Assembly: GCA_050741915.1 (NCBI GenBank)
Contig: JBOGEX010000126.1
Location: 1 to 64,000 of the forward strand
DNA: 64,000 nucleotides
Reading direction: 5' to 3'
DNA from: JACCTH01 sp050741915
Lineage (GTDB): Bacteria; Actinomycetota; Acidimicrobiia; Spongiisociales; ZC4RG35
Positions 25,831-33,743 of the stretch are shown piece after piece. Made by a program: the position numbers and the translations under genes. Every line of letters begins with the position of its first letter. Position 1 is the stretch's first letter. The notes under the pieces were generated by a model. That model saw only the letters and a list, made by a program, of their open reading frames with translations, did no database searches and was not told the DNA's origin.

Positions 25831-25882
25831 CATTCTTGCGTAAATTTCGGCACATAAATGCGCCGAGATTTACGCAAGAATG
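25831..25882. repeat. 21-bp stem-loop spanning the udk start region
   Basis: The left arm 25831-25851 (CATTCTTGCGTAAATTTCGG then C) pairs with 25862-25882 (GCCGAGATTTACGCAAGAAT then G) over 21 positions, with a single G-U pair. The 10-nt loop, ACATAAATGC, contains the ATG proposed as the udk start (25858-25860). If udk starts at GTG 25885 instead, the hairpin is intergenic. It could be a terminator for the DUF4388 gene, a translational control hairpin, or a mobile palindromic element. Confidence 0.8.
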
Positions 25883-26499
25883 TTGTGATCGGGATCGCCG
25901 GGGGATCTGGCTCGGGCAAAACCACGATTGCCGCAGCGGCGGCAGCAGCCGTCTCCGGGGTTCTGATCATCCAGCACGATGCCTACTACCGGCATCGACC
26001 CGAGCTCGCCTTGGCCGAACGAGCAGCGGTCAATTACGACCATCCGGATTCGCTCGAGACCGAGCTCTTGATCAATCACCTCCAACTCCTCCGCAAAGGG
26101 GATAGGGTCGAGATCCCGACCTATGACTTCGCCGCCCATCTGCGGGCGGAGCGCACGACGCCGGTCGAGCTAGCCCAGGTAGTGATCGTCGAAGGGATTC
26201 TCGTGCTGGCCGACGTTGATCTCCGATCTCAACTCGATTTGAAGATCTATGTCGACACCGATGCCGACCTGCGACTGGCGCGACGTATCCAACGTGACAT
26301 CGACGAGCGAGGTCGCCACCTTGCCTCCGTGTTGGATCAATACTTCGCCACGGTGCGGCCGATGCATCTCGAGTTCGTCGAACCTTCCAAGAGGTACGCC
26401 GACCTCATCATCCCGGAGGGTTATAACCCGAATGCACTGGCGACCATGGTGGAGATGATTCGAGCCAACCTGGCCGGGAACGACCCTTCCATATACTAA
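25858..26499 (+). CDS. udk: uridine kinase
   Basis: A 213-residue P-loop kinase (about 204 if GTG 25885 is used). Walker A is GIAGGSGSGKTT. IQHDAYYRH and NYDHPDSLETELL follow, then the base-binding region KGDRVEIPTYDF and VIVEGILVLAD (Walker B-like). The LID has RRIQRDIDERGR and ends in KRYADLIIPEGY. It phosphorylates uridine/cytidine with ATP or GTP in pyrimidine salvage. No Shine-Dalgarno precedes either start, and the region is part of a long hairpin, so translation may be structure-controlled or leaderless. Confidence 0.9.
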   Translation: MRRDLRKNVVIGIAGGSGSGKTTIAAAAAAAVSGVLIIQHDAYYRHRPELALAERAAVNYDHPDSLETELLINHLQLLRKGDRVEIPTYDFAAHLRAERTTPVELAQVVIVEGILVLADVDLRSQLDLKIYVDTDADLRLARRIQRDIDERGRHLASVLDQYFATVRPMHLEFVEPSKRYADLIIPEGYNPNALATMVEMIRANLAGNDPSIY

Positions 26500-26504
26500 C
26501 CCCA

Positions 26505-27311
26505 ATGACCAGGCGCCCTACGGTCGCTGTCGTCGGAGTCGGCGCCATGGGTGAGGCTCTGACCGCCGGACTCCTCAACGCCGGGTGGGATCCTACCGAT
26601 CTCACGCTGGTCGTGCGTCGTCCCGAAAGGATTGCTCAACTCCGGGAAAGAACCGGGCTGGAGGCGTCACTTTCGATCGAAGACGCTTCGGGTCGCGATG
26701 TGATCGTCATTGCGGTCAAGCCGCGCGACGTCGCCTCGCTGCTCGAGGGCCTGAAGGCGGCGATCAAGCCTGGGCAAGTACTGCTCTCGATCGCCGCCGG
26801 GGTGCCGACGTCGACCTACGAGGCGGCTCTGAGCGATGTGGCTGTGGTGAGGGCGATGCCCAACACTCCGGCGTTGGTCAAAGAAGCGGTCACCGGGATG
26901 GCCGGGGGCCGGCATGCAGGCGAGGGCGAGCTCGAAAAGGCGCGCCTGGTACTCGAAGCGGTCGGGGGAGTGCAACAACTCGACGAAAGCCTCCTCGACG
27001 CCGTCACCGCGGTGAGCGGCACCGGACCGGCCTATGTATTCCTCCTGGCGGAGGCCCTCACCGAAGCTGCGGTCCGCGAGGGCCTGCCCCGCGACATTGC
27101 CGAGTCTTTTGTCAACCAGACCATCCGTGGCGCCGGCCACCTTCTCACCGAGACGTCACGGGGTCCGTTCGAGCTTCGGTCGCAGGTGACCTCGCCTGGA
27201 GGAACCACCGCCGCCGCGGTCCATGTGCTCGAAGAGCGCGGTTTTCGAGCCCTGGTCGAAGACGCCGTGCGGGCCGCTGCCCAGCGAGCTAGGGAGCTCG
27301 GCTCGGGATGA
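26505..27311 (+). CDS. proC: pyrroline-5-carboxylate reductase
   Basis: A 268-residue P5C reductase of normal length. The Rossmann motif is VAVVGVGAMGEALTAGLL. DVIVIAVKPRDVASLL and VVRAMPNTPALV follow. The C-terminal dimerisation/substrate region has DAVTAVSGTGPAYVFLLAEA and SQVTSPGGTTAAA. It reduces P5C to proline with NAD(P)H. It overlaps the proline dehydrogenase gene by ATGA (27308-27311). The biosynthetic and catabolic proline enzymes are therefore translationally coupled. Confidence 0.93.
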   Translation: MTRRPTVAVVGVGAMGEALTAGLLNAGWDPTDLTLVVRRPERIAQLRERTGLEASLSIEDASGRDVIVIAVKPRDVASLLEGLKAAIKPGQVLLSIAAGVPTSTYEAALSDVAVVRAMPNTPALVKEAVTGMAGGRHAGEGELEKARLVLEAVGGVQQLDESLLDAVTAVSGTGPAYVFLLAEALTEAAVREGLPRDIAESFVNQTIRGAGHLLTETSRGPFELRSQVTSPGGTTAAAVHVLEERGFRALVEDAVRAAAQRARELGSG

Positions 27312-28216
27312 GCCTCTTTTCCCGCCTGCTGGTGGGAACGGCTGAATCCCCCCCGATCAAGCGACTCATCACCCGAACCACCGCCGGCCAAGCGCTCGCT
27401 TATCGGTTCGTAGCTGGAGAGACCCTCGACCAGGCCGCCGCGGTCGCTCGGCGGCTCAATCATTCCGGGATGGCAGTGTCACTCGACCTGCTCGGCGAAG
27501 AGGTGCTGTCAACTGCCGAGGTCGACCTTGCCTACAAGGGGTATGAGGAGTGCCTGCAACGCATCGCTGACGACGAGCTCGATGCCAACATTTCGATCAA
27601 GCTCACCCAACTCGGGTTGGCCGTCGATCGCGACGTCGCTTCCTCGACCCTCGATCGACTCGCCGTCGTTGCCCGGGAGATCGGGCTCACGATCACCATC
27701 GATATGGAGGACTCTCGTTACACCGCGGCCACGGTCGATCTCTACCGGCAGGCGCAAGAGCGTCACGGCAACCTCGGGCTGGCTCTCCAGGCCTATCTGT
27801 ATCGAACTCCGGGCGACATCACGAGCCTGGTGGGTCTCGGCGGACACCTGCGGCTTTGCAAAGGTGCCTATGTCGAAGAGCGCGATGTTGCCTTCATCGA
27901 CAAGGACGAAGTCGACGCGGCCTTCGCCCGTCTCCTGGAGATGCTGATGTCGGCCGACCAGGTGATGCCAGCCATCGCCACCCACGATCCTCCCTTGATC
28001 GAGCTGACGAGGCGATTGGCCCGCACAAGGCGAGCACCCTTCGAGTTTCAGATGCTGTACGGGGTCCGCACGCAAGCGCAGCAGGAACTCGTCAGGGCCG
28101 ATTATCCGGTTCGGATCTACCTGCCGTACGGCGTCGCCTGGTATCCGTATCTGGTGCGCCGGTTAGGAGAGCGCCCTGCCAATCTCGGTTTCTTCCTGAG
28201 ATCGCTTTGGCGATGA
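27308..28216 (+). CDS. proline dehydrogenase
   Basis: A 302-residue monofunctional PRODH of the short bacterial type, a flavin TIM barrel. Visible blocks are AVARRLNHSGMAVSLDLLGE, ANISIKLTQLGLAVD, TIDMEDSRYTAATVDL, GLALQAYLYRTPGD, LRLCKGAYVEE and ATHDPPLIELTR. The C-terminal FEFQMLYGVRTQAQQELV and VRIYLPYGVAWYPYLVRRL form the proline carboxylate site with paired Arg. It oxidises proline to P5C, passing electrons to quinone at the membrane. The 60-nt double-hairpin element follows directly. Confidence 0.92.
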   Translation: MSLFSRLLVGTAESPPIKRLITRTTAGQALAYRFVAGETLDQAAAVARRLNHSGMAVSLDLLGEEVLSTAEVDLAYKGYEECLQRIADDELDANISIKLTQLGLAVDRDVASSTLDRLAVVAREIGLTITIDMEDSRYTAATVDLYRQAQERHGNLGLALQAYLYRTPGDITSLVGLGGHLRLCKGAYVEERDVAFIDKDEVDAAFARLLEMLMSADQVMPAIATHDPPLIELTRRLARTRRAPFEFQMLYGVRTQAQQELVRADYPVRIYLPYGVAWYPYLVRRLGERPANLGFFLRSLWR

Positions 28217-28274
28217 GGGCTCGTTCTCTGGGCTGTAGAGGCTGTTGGACAACCTCTAGAACCCAGGGTTCGCT
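28215..28274. repeat. 60-nt double-hairpin element, copy B
   Basis: It starts at the stop of the proline dehydrogenase gene. The main stem is TAGAGGCTGT-TGG-ACAACCTCTA, ten positions with one non-Watson-Crick G-U/A-C type change. The second stem is AACCC-A-GGGTT. It is related to 14471-14530, sharing CTCGTTCTCTG, GCTGTAGA and GGGTTCGCT. The next gene starts 14 nt after the element. Confidence 0.7.
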
Positions 28275-28288
28275 TTAAGGTCGGGGCC

Positions 28289-28732
28289 ATGAGCATCGAA
28301 TTCACTCTCCCCGATCAGGACGGCCGGCCTTTCTCGTCCAACGACCACAAGGGCCGAAAGTTGATCGTCTTCTTCTATCCGGCGGCGATGACGCCGGGCT
28401 GCACCGCCGAGGCCTGTGACTTTCGCGACAACTACCAGGCCTTGCAGAAGGCCGGTTACGACCTGGTCGGGATCAGTCCGGATGCCCCGGCGAAGAACGC
28501 TCGCTTCCGTGAGAAAGAGGGACTCAATTTTCCTCTTCTATCGGATACCGATCACAAAGTCGCCGGCCAGTTCGGCGCCTGGGGACCGAAGAAGCTGTAC
28601 GGGAAGGATTCAGTCGGCCTCATCCGCTCGACGTTTGTCCTGGGAGGAAACGGCGAGTTGGAACGGGAGTATCGCAACGTCAAAGCCAAAGGCCACGTTG
28701 CCCGGTTGACAGCTGATCTCGGGGTGTCGTGA
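28289..28732 (+). CDS. bcp: thioredoxin-dependent peroxiredoxin (BCP/PrxQ type)
   Basis: A 147-residue PrxQ protein. The peroxidatic Cys lies in FYPAAMTPGCTAEACDFRD, with the resolving Cys five residues later, as in 2-Cys PrxQ. FSSNDHKGRKLIVFF precedes it, and PLLSDTDHKVAGQFGAWG and RSTFVLGGNGELE follow. The usual PxxxTxxC appears as AAMTPGC. It reduces hydroperoxides with thioredoxin. It overlaps the TPM-domain gene (GTGA, 28729-28732), which ties it to the following envelope-stress genes. Confidence 0.9.
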   Translation: MSIEFTLPDQDGRPFSSNDHKGRKLIVFFYPAAMTPGCTAEACDFRDNYQALQKAGYDLVGISPDAPAKNARFREKEGLNFPLLSDTDHKVAGQFGAWGPKKLYGKDSVGLIRSTFVLGGNGELEREYRNVKAKGHVARLTADLGVS

Positions 28733-29925
28733 TCGCACTGCTCCTTGCGACCCTGTTGCTGGCAACCGAGCCCGGCGGTCCCGATATTTCCCCGATCGTC
28801 GACGAACTCGAACTGCGTCGGTTTTACCTCGAGGAGGGCATAGACGCGTCGGTGGACGAGCTCGAAAGGCTCGTGGACCGCTTCGATGACATCTACTTCG
28901 TTGCCCTCGAGAGCGAAAGTGATGCTGACGCACTCGCCGATGACCTCCTCGACCGGTTTGGTAGCGGCACCGTCGTCGTGTTGACCCCGAGCGAGATCGG
29001 GGCGGTGAGCACCGTTTACGACGACGACCAAATCGATGCCGCCCTCGACGAGACCGTCGGTAGCAGCGGCAGTACCTACCTCGAGGACTTCAGCGAGTTC
29101 GCCGGCGCCTTGACCGGAGTCGTCGATAGCTCGAGTGAAGGCGGGGGGTTCAGCCTGGTACCGGTGCTGGTCGTCGTCGGCATCGTCGGGTTGGTCGGGT
29201 TCTTTATCTGGCGGGGGAGTGCCGAGAGAAAGCAAGCAAAAGAGAAGCTTTTCGCAGAAGCGCGCGAAGAGATCCGCCAGCAGATGGACGTGATCGCTAA
29301 CGAGATCGTCGACCTGGCCGACGACCCGCGAGTGGCGAGCAACGAAACCGCCACCAATCACTACCGGCAGGCCTCGGAAACCTTTCGTCAGGCTGAGTCG
29401 CGGCTCGCGGCTGCATCGACTCTCGATCAACTCGAAGATCTATCCGACGACCTTGACCGAGCCCGCTGGCAACTCGACGCCAGCAACGCCCTGGTTGAAG
29501 GGCGACCATTACCTCCCGAGCCAACCGAAGTCGCCCCTCCTCATTGTTTCTTCGATCCCACCCACGGCACCGGCCGGGTCGAGGCCGAGATCCAAACGCC
29601 GGCCGGGGCAAGGAAGGTGATGGTTTGCGAGGCCGACGCCGAGAAACTTCGCCGGGGCCAATCCCCTGACGCCCGCCAGATTCCCTATGACAGCCAGCCG
29701 GTGCCCGCCCCTCGCGCTCCCCGTACCCATGGTGGTTTGGGGATGGACTGGCTCGAGGTTTTCTCCATCATCGTGGGCGGCATGGGAAGCGGTCTTCCCT
29801 ACGACTGGTCCGGCGGACCCCGAACGAGGGGCCGGGGGCGCGGAGGAATCCCGTTCCCCAGTGTCAGCCGCGGTCGCGGGAGCGCTGCCCGCGGTTCTCG
29901 CAGCCAAGGCCGTCGTACCCGCTGA
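28729..29925 (+). CDS. TPM-domain membrane protein
   Basis: A 398-residue protein. A short N-terminal signal or anchor (IALLLATLLLATEP) is followed by a TPM-like domain (residues 20-115) with LVDRFDDIYFVALES and VVVLTPSEIGAVST. A transmembrane helix lies at about 145-163 (LVPVLVVVGIVGLVGFFIW). Then comes a cytoplasmic coiled-coil region (about 165-265), a possible Cys-containing small domain (PPHCFFDPTHG, VMVCEADAEKL), and a Gly/Arg/Ser-rich C-terminal tail (RGRGRGGIPFPSVSRGRG). TPM proteins often accompany PspA, whose gene follows 46 nt later. It starts at GTG overlapping the bcp stop. Confidence 0.72.
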   Translation: MIALLLATLLLATEPGGPDISPIVDELELRRFYLEEGIDASVDELERLVDRFDDIYFVALESESDADALADDLLDRFGSGTVVVLTPSEIGAVSTVYDDDQIDAALDETVGSSGSTYLEDFSEFAGALTGVVDSSSEGGGFSLVPVLVVVGIVGLVGFFIWRGSAERKQAKEKLFAEAREEIRQQMDVIANEIVDLADDPRVASNETATNHYRQASETFRQAESRLAAASTLDQLEDLSDDLDRARWQLDASNALVEGRPLPPEPTEVAPPHCFFDPTHGTGRVEAEIQTPAGARKVMVCEADAEKLRRGQSPDARQIPYDSQPVPAPRAPRTHGGLGMDWLEVFSIIVGGMGSGLPYDWSGGPRTRGRGRGGIPFPSVSRGRGSAARGSRSQGRRTR

Positions 29926-29971
29926 CGCCCGACACCGGTATCCTCGCCGACCGGAAACGAAAGGGCGAGAA

Positions 29972-30685
29972 TTGCTGCGGCGCATTTGGAACTATCTGCG
30001 AACCCTGTTTGGAATGGCAGCGGAGCGGGCCATGGATCCATCAGTCGAGATCGAGCAAGCGATCAACGAGGCCAAGCGACGAGACCAGGAGCTGCGCAAC
30101 CAGGCCGCCAAAGTGATAGCTCACCGCACCCAGATCGAAGCCAAGATCGAAGATTCTGCGAAGGATGTCGGCGAGGCGCGGGAGATCGCCAAGCAGGCCC
30201 TGCTCAAGGCCGAGGCGGCGAAAAACTCCGGGGATACCGCCGCTCAGACCAAATGGACCAATGCCGCCCAATCCGTCGCTCTCAAGCTGCAGGCCGCCGA
30301 ATCGAACTTGGAAGGCTTCAAAGAGCAGTACGAGATCGCCATCACCCAGGCCGACTCCGCCAAGAGCGCCGTCACCCAGAACGCCATGCGGCTCCAAGAG
30401 CTGGCCGCCAAGCGGATGCAGCTCGTAGGTCAGTTGGAACAAGCCCGCATGCAAGAGGCAGTCAACCGGGCAGTAGAAACGATTTCGGTCTCGATGGAAG
30501 CCAACGCTCCCAGCCTGGACAAGGTCGAGGAGAAGATCCAGCGCCGTCTGTCAGAAGCTCAGGCCCGGGCGGAGCTGCGGGAAGCCACACCGGAAGGTGC
30601 CGAAAGCGAATTGCGTGAGGCCGTGTCAATGGCTCAGGCCGACGCTCGTCTCGAGGAGTTGAAGAAGGAGCTCGGCCTCGCTTGA
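29972..30685 (+). CDS. PspA/IM30 (ESCRT-III-like) membrane-protection protein
   Basis: A 237-residue, almost entirely helical coiled-coil protein. The family-typical N-terminus RRIWNYLRTLFGMAAERAMD with SVEIEQAINEA is reached only with TTG 29972. TTG is in frame and preceded by GGGCGAG. A long open frame upstream (from 29687) overlaps the TPM gene and is not family-like. PspA oligomers bind stressed membranes and maintain proton-motive force. Neighbouring TPM and peroxiredoxin genes support an envelope-stress operon. Confidence 0.85.
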   Translation: MLRRIWNYLRTLFGMAAERAMDPSVEIEQAINEAKRRDQELRNQAAKVIAHRTQIEAKIEDSAKDVGEAREIAKQALLKAEAAKNSGDTAAQTKWTNAAQSVALKLQAAESNLEGFKEQYEIAITQADSAKSAVTQNAMRLQELAAKRMQLVGQLEQARMQEAVNRAVETISVSMEANAPSLDKVEEKIQRRLSEAQARAELREATPEGAESELREAVSMAQADARLEELKKELGLA

Positions 30686-30767
30686 GACTCACTTAGAGGA
30701 AGAGGCACAGGCCGAAGAGACCGAGAAGCGTCTCAAGGCCTCGGCCCTCATTGGGCCTCTCGCCGGT

Positions 30768-32849
30768 GTGGGGGCCCTGGCGACCGTTTTGCTCGGCTAC
30801 CTGGGGACTCTGCCCGAGACAATCGAACCCGAAGTAGGCCGGGTCGTCTTCGGAAACATCCCCGGTTGGCTCCAGGCAGTCTTCTATGTCACCACCGCGG
30901 CATTCATCGCTCTAACCGGGGCGCTCTTTTTCCTCCGCGCCCAGTCGTGGGAGCGGGGAGCGCGCGATCCGCGGAGCGGTCGCTGGGGCGAGCGAGTCCG
31001 CCAGCTCTTCCGCGGCCTCTCGATGCAAACCCTGCTGCGGGATCGGGCCGCCGGGTTGATGCACTCGATGATCTACTTCGGATTTCTGATTCTTTTCGCC
31101 GGCACGGTAACTCTTGAGATCGACCATCTCCTGCCCAACAACCTCAAGTTCCTGGAAGGCGGGGTCTATCTCGGGTACTCATTGATCCTCGACCTCACCT
31201 CGCTCATATTCCTGGGCGGTCTGGCTTGGGCGTTCTTCCGTCGCTATGTGCAGCGACCCTGGCGACTGCGATCGAAAACCAAGCCCGAGGATGCCTGGAA
31301 TCTCCTGACCCTGGCCGCGCTTGGCATTACAGGCCTCACCACCGAGGCTGCTCGCATCGCCCTATCCGGGCGACCGAGCTTCGAACGGTGGTCGGTCGTC
31401 GGCTATTCGCTTTCGCTCTTGGTCCCCGAAGCGAGCGCCGGCACGGTTCATCTCACCTCATGGATCGTGCATGCGGCGGCCTTCCTGGCCTTTCTCGTGA
31501 TCCTGCCCATGACCAAGCTCCGGCACATGCTGACGAGCCCGACCAACATGTTCCTCTCGCCCCACGGAAGGCCCAAGGGGGCGATGCGCCCGGTCGTAAA
31601 CCTGGCCAAGGTCGAGGACATCGACACGATCGGCGCCTCGGTGGTCAGTGATTTCACGTGGAAGCAGCTCTTCGACACCGATGCCTGCACGATTTGTGGT
31701 CGATGCACATCCGTCTGCCCCGCCAATATCACCGGCAAACCACTCGATCCCCGGGAGATGGTGCTCAAAGTTGGCGAGGTGGCGGCAGTCACGGCCGGGG
31801 TATCGCCGCCGGTGAGCCTCGCCGAGGGGATCGAGATCAGCGGTGAAAGCGTCATGCAGCGAGTCCAGCCCGAAGAGGTGTGGGCGTGCACCACCTGTCG
31901 AGCCTGCGATGAGATCTGCCCCGTCAACATCGAAATTCTTGACCGCATCCTCGACATCCGCCGCTATCTCACGATGATGGAATCTTCGTTTCCACCGGAG
32001 CTCTCCAAAGCATTCGTGGCGATGGAGAACCAGGGCAATCCCTGGGGCATGAGCAAGGAACGTCGCGCGGCCTGGACCGAAGCGCTCGACTTCAAGGTTC
32101 CAGTCCTGGGGGAGGACGCCGACCGCGCGGAGTATCTGTGGTTCGTCGGTTGCGCAGGCTCCTTTGATGATCGCAACACGGCAGTGTCGATCGCCCTCGC
32201 CAGGCTTTTGCACGAAGCGGAGATCGACTTCGCCATCCTCGGCCCGGCCGAGACCTGCAACGGCGATCCCGCTCGCCGAGCAGGCAATGAGTACCTCTGG
32301 CAGCAACTCGCCACGCAGAACATCGAGACATTTGCCGCCCGCGGGGTGCAGAAGATCATCACCCAGTGCCCGCACTGCTTCAACACGCTTGCCAACGAGT
32401 ACCCGCAGTTGGGCGGGGAGTACGAGGTGGTTCATCACTCACAGCTTCTGGCAGACCTGTTGACTCGGCGGAAGATCACTGTCAATGGCACCGGCTCGGG
32501 ACGGAAGACCACCTATCACGATCCTTGCTACCTCGGCCGCCACAACGACATCTACTTGGCGCCACGGGAGGTGGCCGCCGCGACCGGAGCGGAACTGGTC
32601 GAGATGCGGCGCCACGGAACCAGGGCCCTTTGTTGTGGCGCCGGTGGAGCACGTTTCTGGATGGAGGAGCACACCGGCAAGAAGGTCAACATTGAAAGGG
32701 CGGAGGAGGCCCTCCAGACCGGAGCGAGCGAAGTGGCGGTCTCCTGCCCCTTCTGCTACGTAATGCTCGACGACGGCATCAAAGAGCTCGGGAGAGGCGG
32801 CGACGTTTCGGTGCGGGACCTGGCCATGATGCTGGCTGATCCCCGATAG
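30768..32849 (+). CDS. membrane-bound Fe-S oxidoreductase (heterodisulfide reductase-like)
   Basis: A 693-residue protein. The N-terminal 260 residues hold about six transmembrane helices of the NarI/DsrM type (ALATVLLGYLG, MHSMIYFGFLILFAGTVTLE). Two [4Fe-4S] motifs follow: CTICGRCTSVCP and CTTCRACDEICP. Two CCG domains come next, with CPHCFNTLANEYP, YHDPCYLGRHNDIY, CCGAGGARFW and SCPFCYVMLDDG. This is the layout of fused HdrE/HdrD-like or FadF-type proteins that pass electrons between quinones and soluble donors. The first usual start is GTG 30768; the frame is open upstream with no ATG, GTG or TTG nearby. FadF-like proteins often serve acyl-CoA oxidation. Confidence 0.85.
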   Translation: MGALATVLLGYLGTLPETIEPEVGRVVFGNIPGWLQAVFYVTTAAFIALTGALFFLRAQSWERGARDPRSGRWGERVRQLFRGLSMQTLLRDRAAGLMHSMIYFGFLILFAGTVTLEIDHLLPNNLKFLEGGVYLGYSLILDLTSLIFLGGLAWAFFRRYVQRPWRLRSKTKPEDAWNLLTLAALGITGLTTEAARIALSGRPSFERWSVVGYSLSLLVPEASAGTVHLTSWIVHAAAFLAFLVILPMTKLRHMLTSPTNMFLSPHGRPKGAMRPVVNLAKVEDIDTIGASVVSDFTWKQLFDTDACTICGRCTSVCPANITGKPLDPREMVLKVGEVAAVTAGVSPPVSLAEGIEISGESVMQRVQPEEVWACTTCRACDEICPVNIEILDRILDIRRYLTMMESSFPPELSKAFVAMENQGNPWGMSKERRAAWTEALDFKVPVLGEDADRAEYLWFVGCAGSFDDRNTAVSIALARLLHEAEIDFAILGPAETCNGDPARRAGNEYLWQQLATQNIETFAARGVQKIITQCPHCFNTLANEYPQLGGEYEVVHHSQLLADLLTRRKITVNGTGSGRKTTYHDPCYLGRHNDIYLAPREVAAATGAELVEMRRHGTRALCCGAGGARFWMEEHTGKKVNIERAEEALQTGASEVAVSCPFCYVMLDDGIKELGRGGDVSVRDLAMMLADPR

Positions 32850-32950
32850 CTCAGGGGCTAGTACCAACGGCTCAATTGGTGAGTGGTCACCCGAAGTGCC
32901 TCAGGCCGCCACTTAGAGTGATCGGCAGTTGATCTGGGGAGGTAGGGGCA

Positions 32951-33187
32951 ATGACAAACATTCGTTCGTGCAACGGCGGGCATCACAACTACATGACGAT
33001 GGGTAGTCGCAGCAAGTGTTCGCGGTGTGGTGCCGTCCAGGTTGATCTGACCGGTAACCGAGCCGCGGATGCCGTCGATCCGCAAAAGGTCTTTGGTGCC
33101 CGGCGTCCGACCCTGTTTTCGCTCAAGCTCGAGAAGGCTGAGCCAGGGGGCGAAGCCGGATTTGGAAAAGCGCGCCACCGGCGGTAA
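32951..33187 (+). CDS. small protein with CxxC zinc-ribbon-like motif
   Basis: A 78-residue protein with ATG 32951 preceded by GGGGAGGTAGGGG. The N-terminus has RSCNGGHHNY and KCSRCGAVQVDL, so Cys/His pairs could bind zinc. The C-terminal half is basic and without features. No family is recognised. The good ribosome binding site and 9-nt spacing to the next gene support expression. It may be a lineage-restricted small protein. Confidence 0.55.
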   Translation: MTNIRSCNGGHHNYMTMGSRSKCSRCGAVQVDLTGNRAADAVDPQKVFGARRPTLFSLKLEKAEPGGEAGFGKARHRR

Positions 33188-33196
33188 TCCAACCCA

Positions 33197-33706
33197 ATGC
33201 AACGGCTGGTCGGGGGAGCTCTTTTGCTAGGCGTCCTCGCTTGCACGGGTCCGGCTACGCAGGTGTCGACCATTCCAACCACGACTACGACCGCTCCACC
33301 CGCCACCGGGGCCGAGGCGGTCGCCATGTTCGGGGCTTGCATGAGCGCGGCTGGCTTCGATGTCCCAGAGATTGCGACTGATGATGAGGGCCGCCCCGAC
33401 CTGAGCGCGCTGTCGGGAGCTTCCACCGACTCGGGTTTCAGACAGGCGGTCACTCTCTGTGCGGGTCCCCTGAGCGAGTTTCTCGGGCTCGAGGACTCAC
33501 CTGGCCTGCAGGTGATGATTCGGGCTCAACTGCAGAGCTATGCCGGGTGCATGCGATCGAGCGGCGTCGAGAGCTTTCCCGATCCAGCGCCCGACTTTGA
33601 CGGCACCTTTGCACCCTTCCCGCCCGAGCAGGTCCCAACCGACGACCCCGACTTTGCTCCGGCGGTAGAGGCTTGTGCGGCTGCTCTCGGGGCGAATGGG
33701 GAGTAG
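33197..33706 (+). CDS. putative lipoprotein
   Basis: A 169-residue protein. The signal ends in lipobox LLGVLAC, followed by a Thr/Pro-rich linker (TIPTTTTTAPPATG). The mature part has two Cys-containing segments with similar wording (MFGACMSAAGF and YAGCMRSSGV), suggesting an internal repeat. A third Cys pair is TLCAG and EACAAALG, and four Cys could form two disulfides. The pattern resembles small actinobacterial lipoproteins of unknown role. Confidence 0.75.
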   Translation: MQRLVGGALLLGVLACTGPATQVSTIPTTTTTAPPATGAEAVAMFGACMSAAGFDVPEIATDDEGRPDLSALSGASTDSGFRQAVTLCAGPLSEFLGLEDSPGLQVMIRAQLQSYAGCMRSSGVESFPDPAPDFDGTFAPFPPEQVPTDDPDFAPAVEACAAALGANGE

Positions 33707-33743
33707 CGGGGCACCCGCAGACGCTCGGGTTAACTTGGCTGGC

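Noticed and set aside
29687..29971. N-terminal extension of the PspA gene
   Set aside because: It overlaps the TPM gene in another frame and is low-complexity. The TTG start gives the conserved PspA N-terminus.
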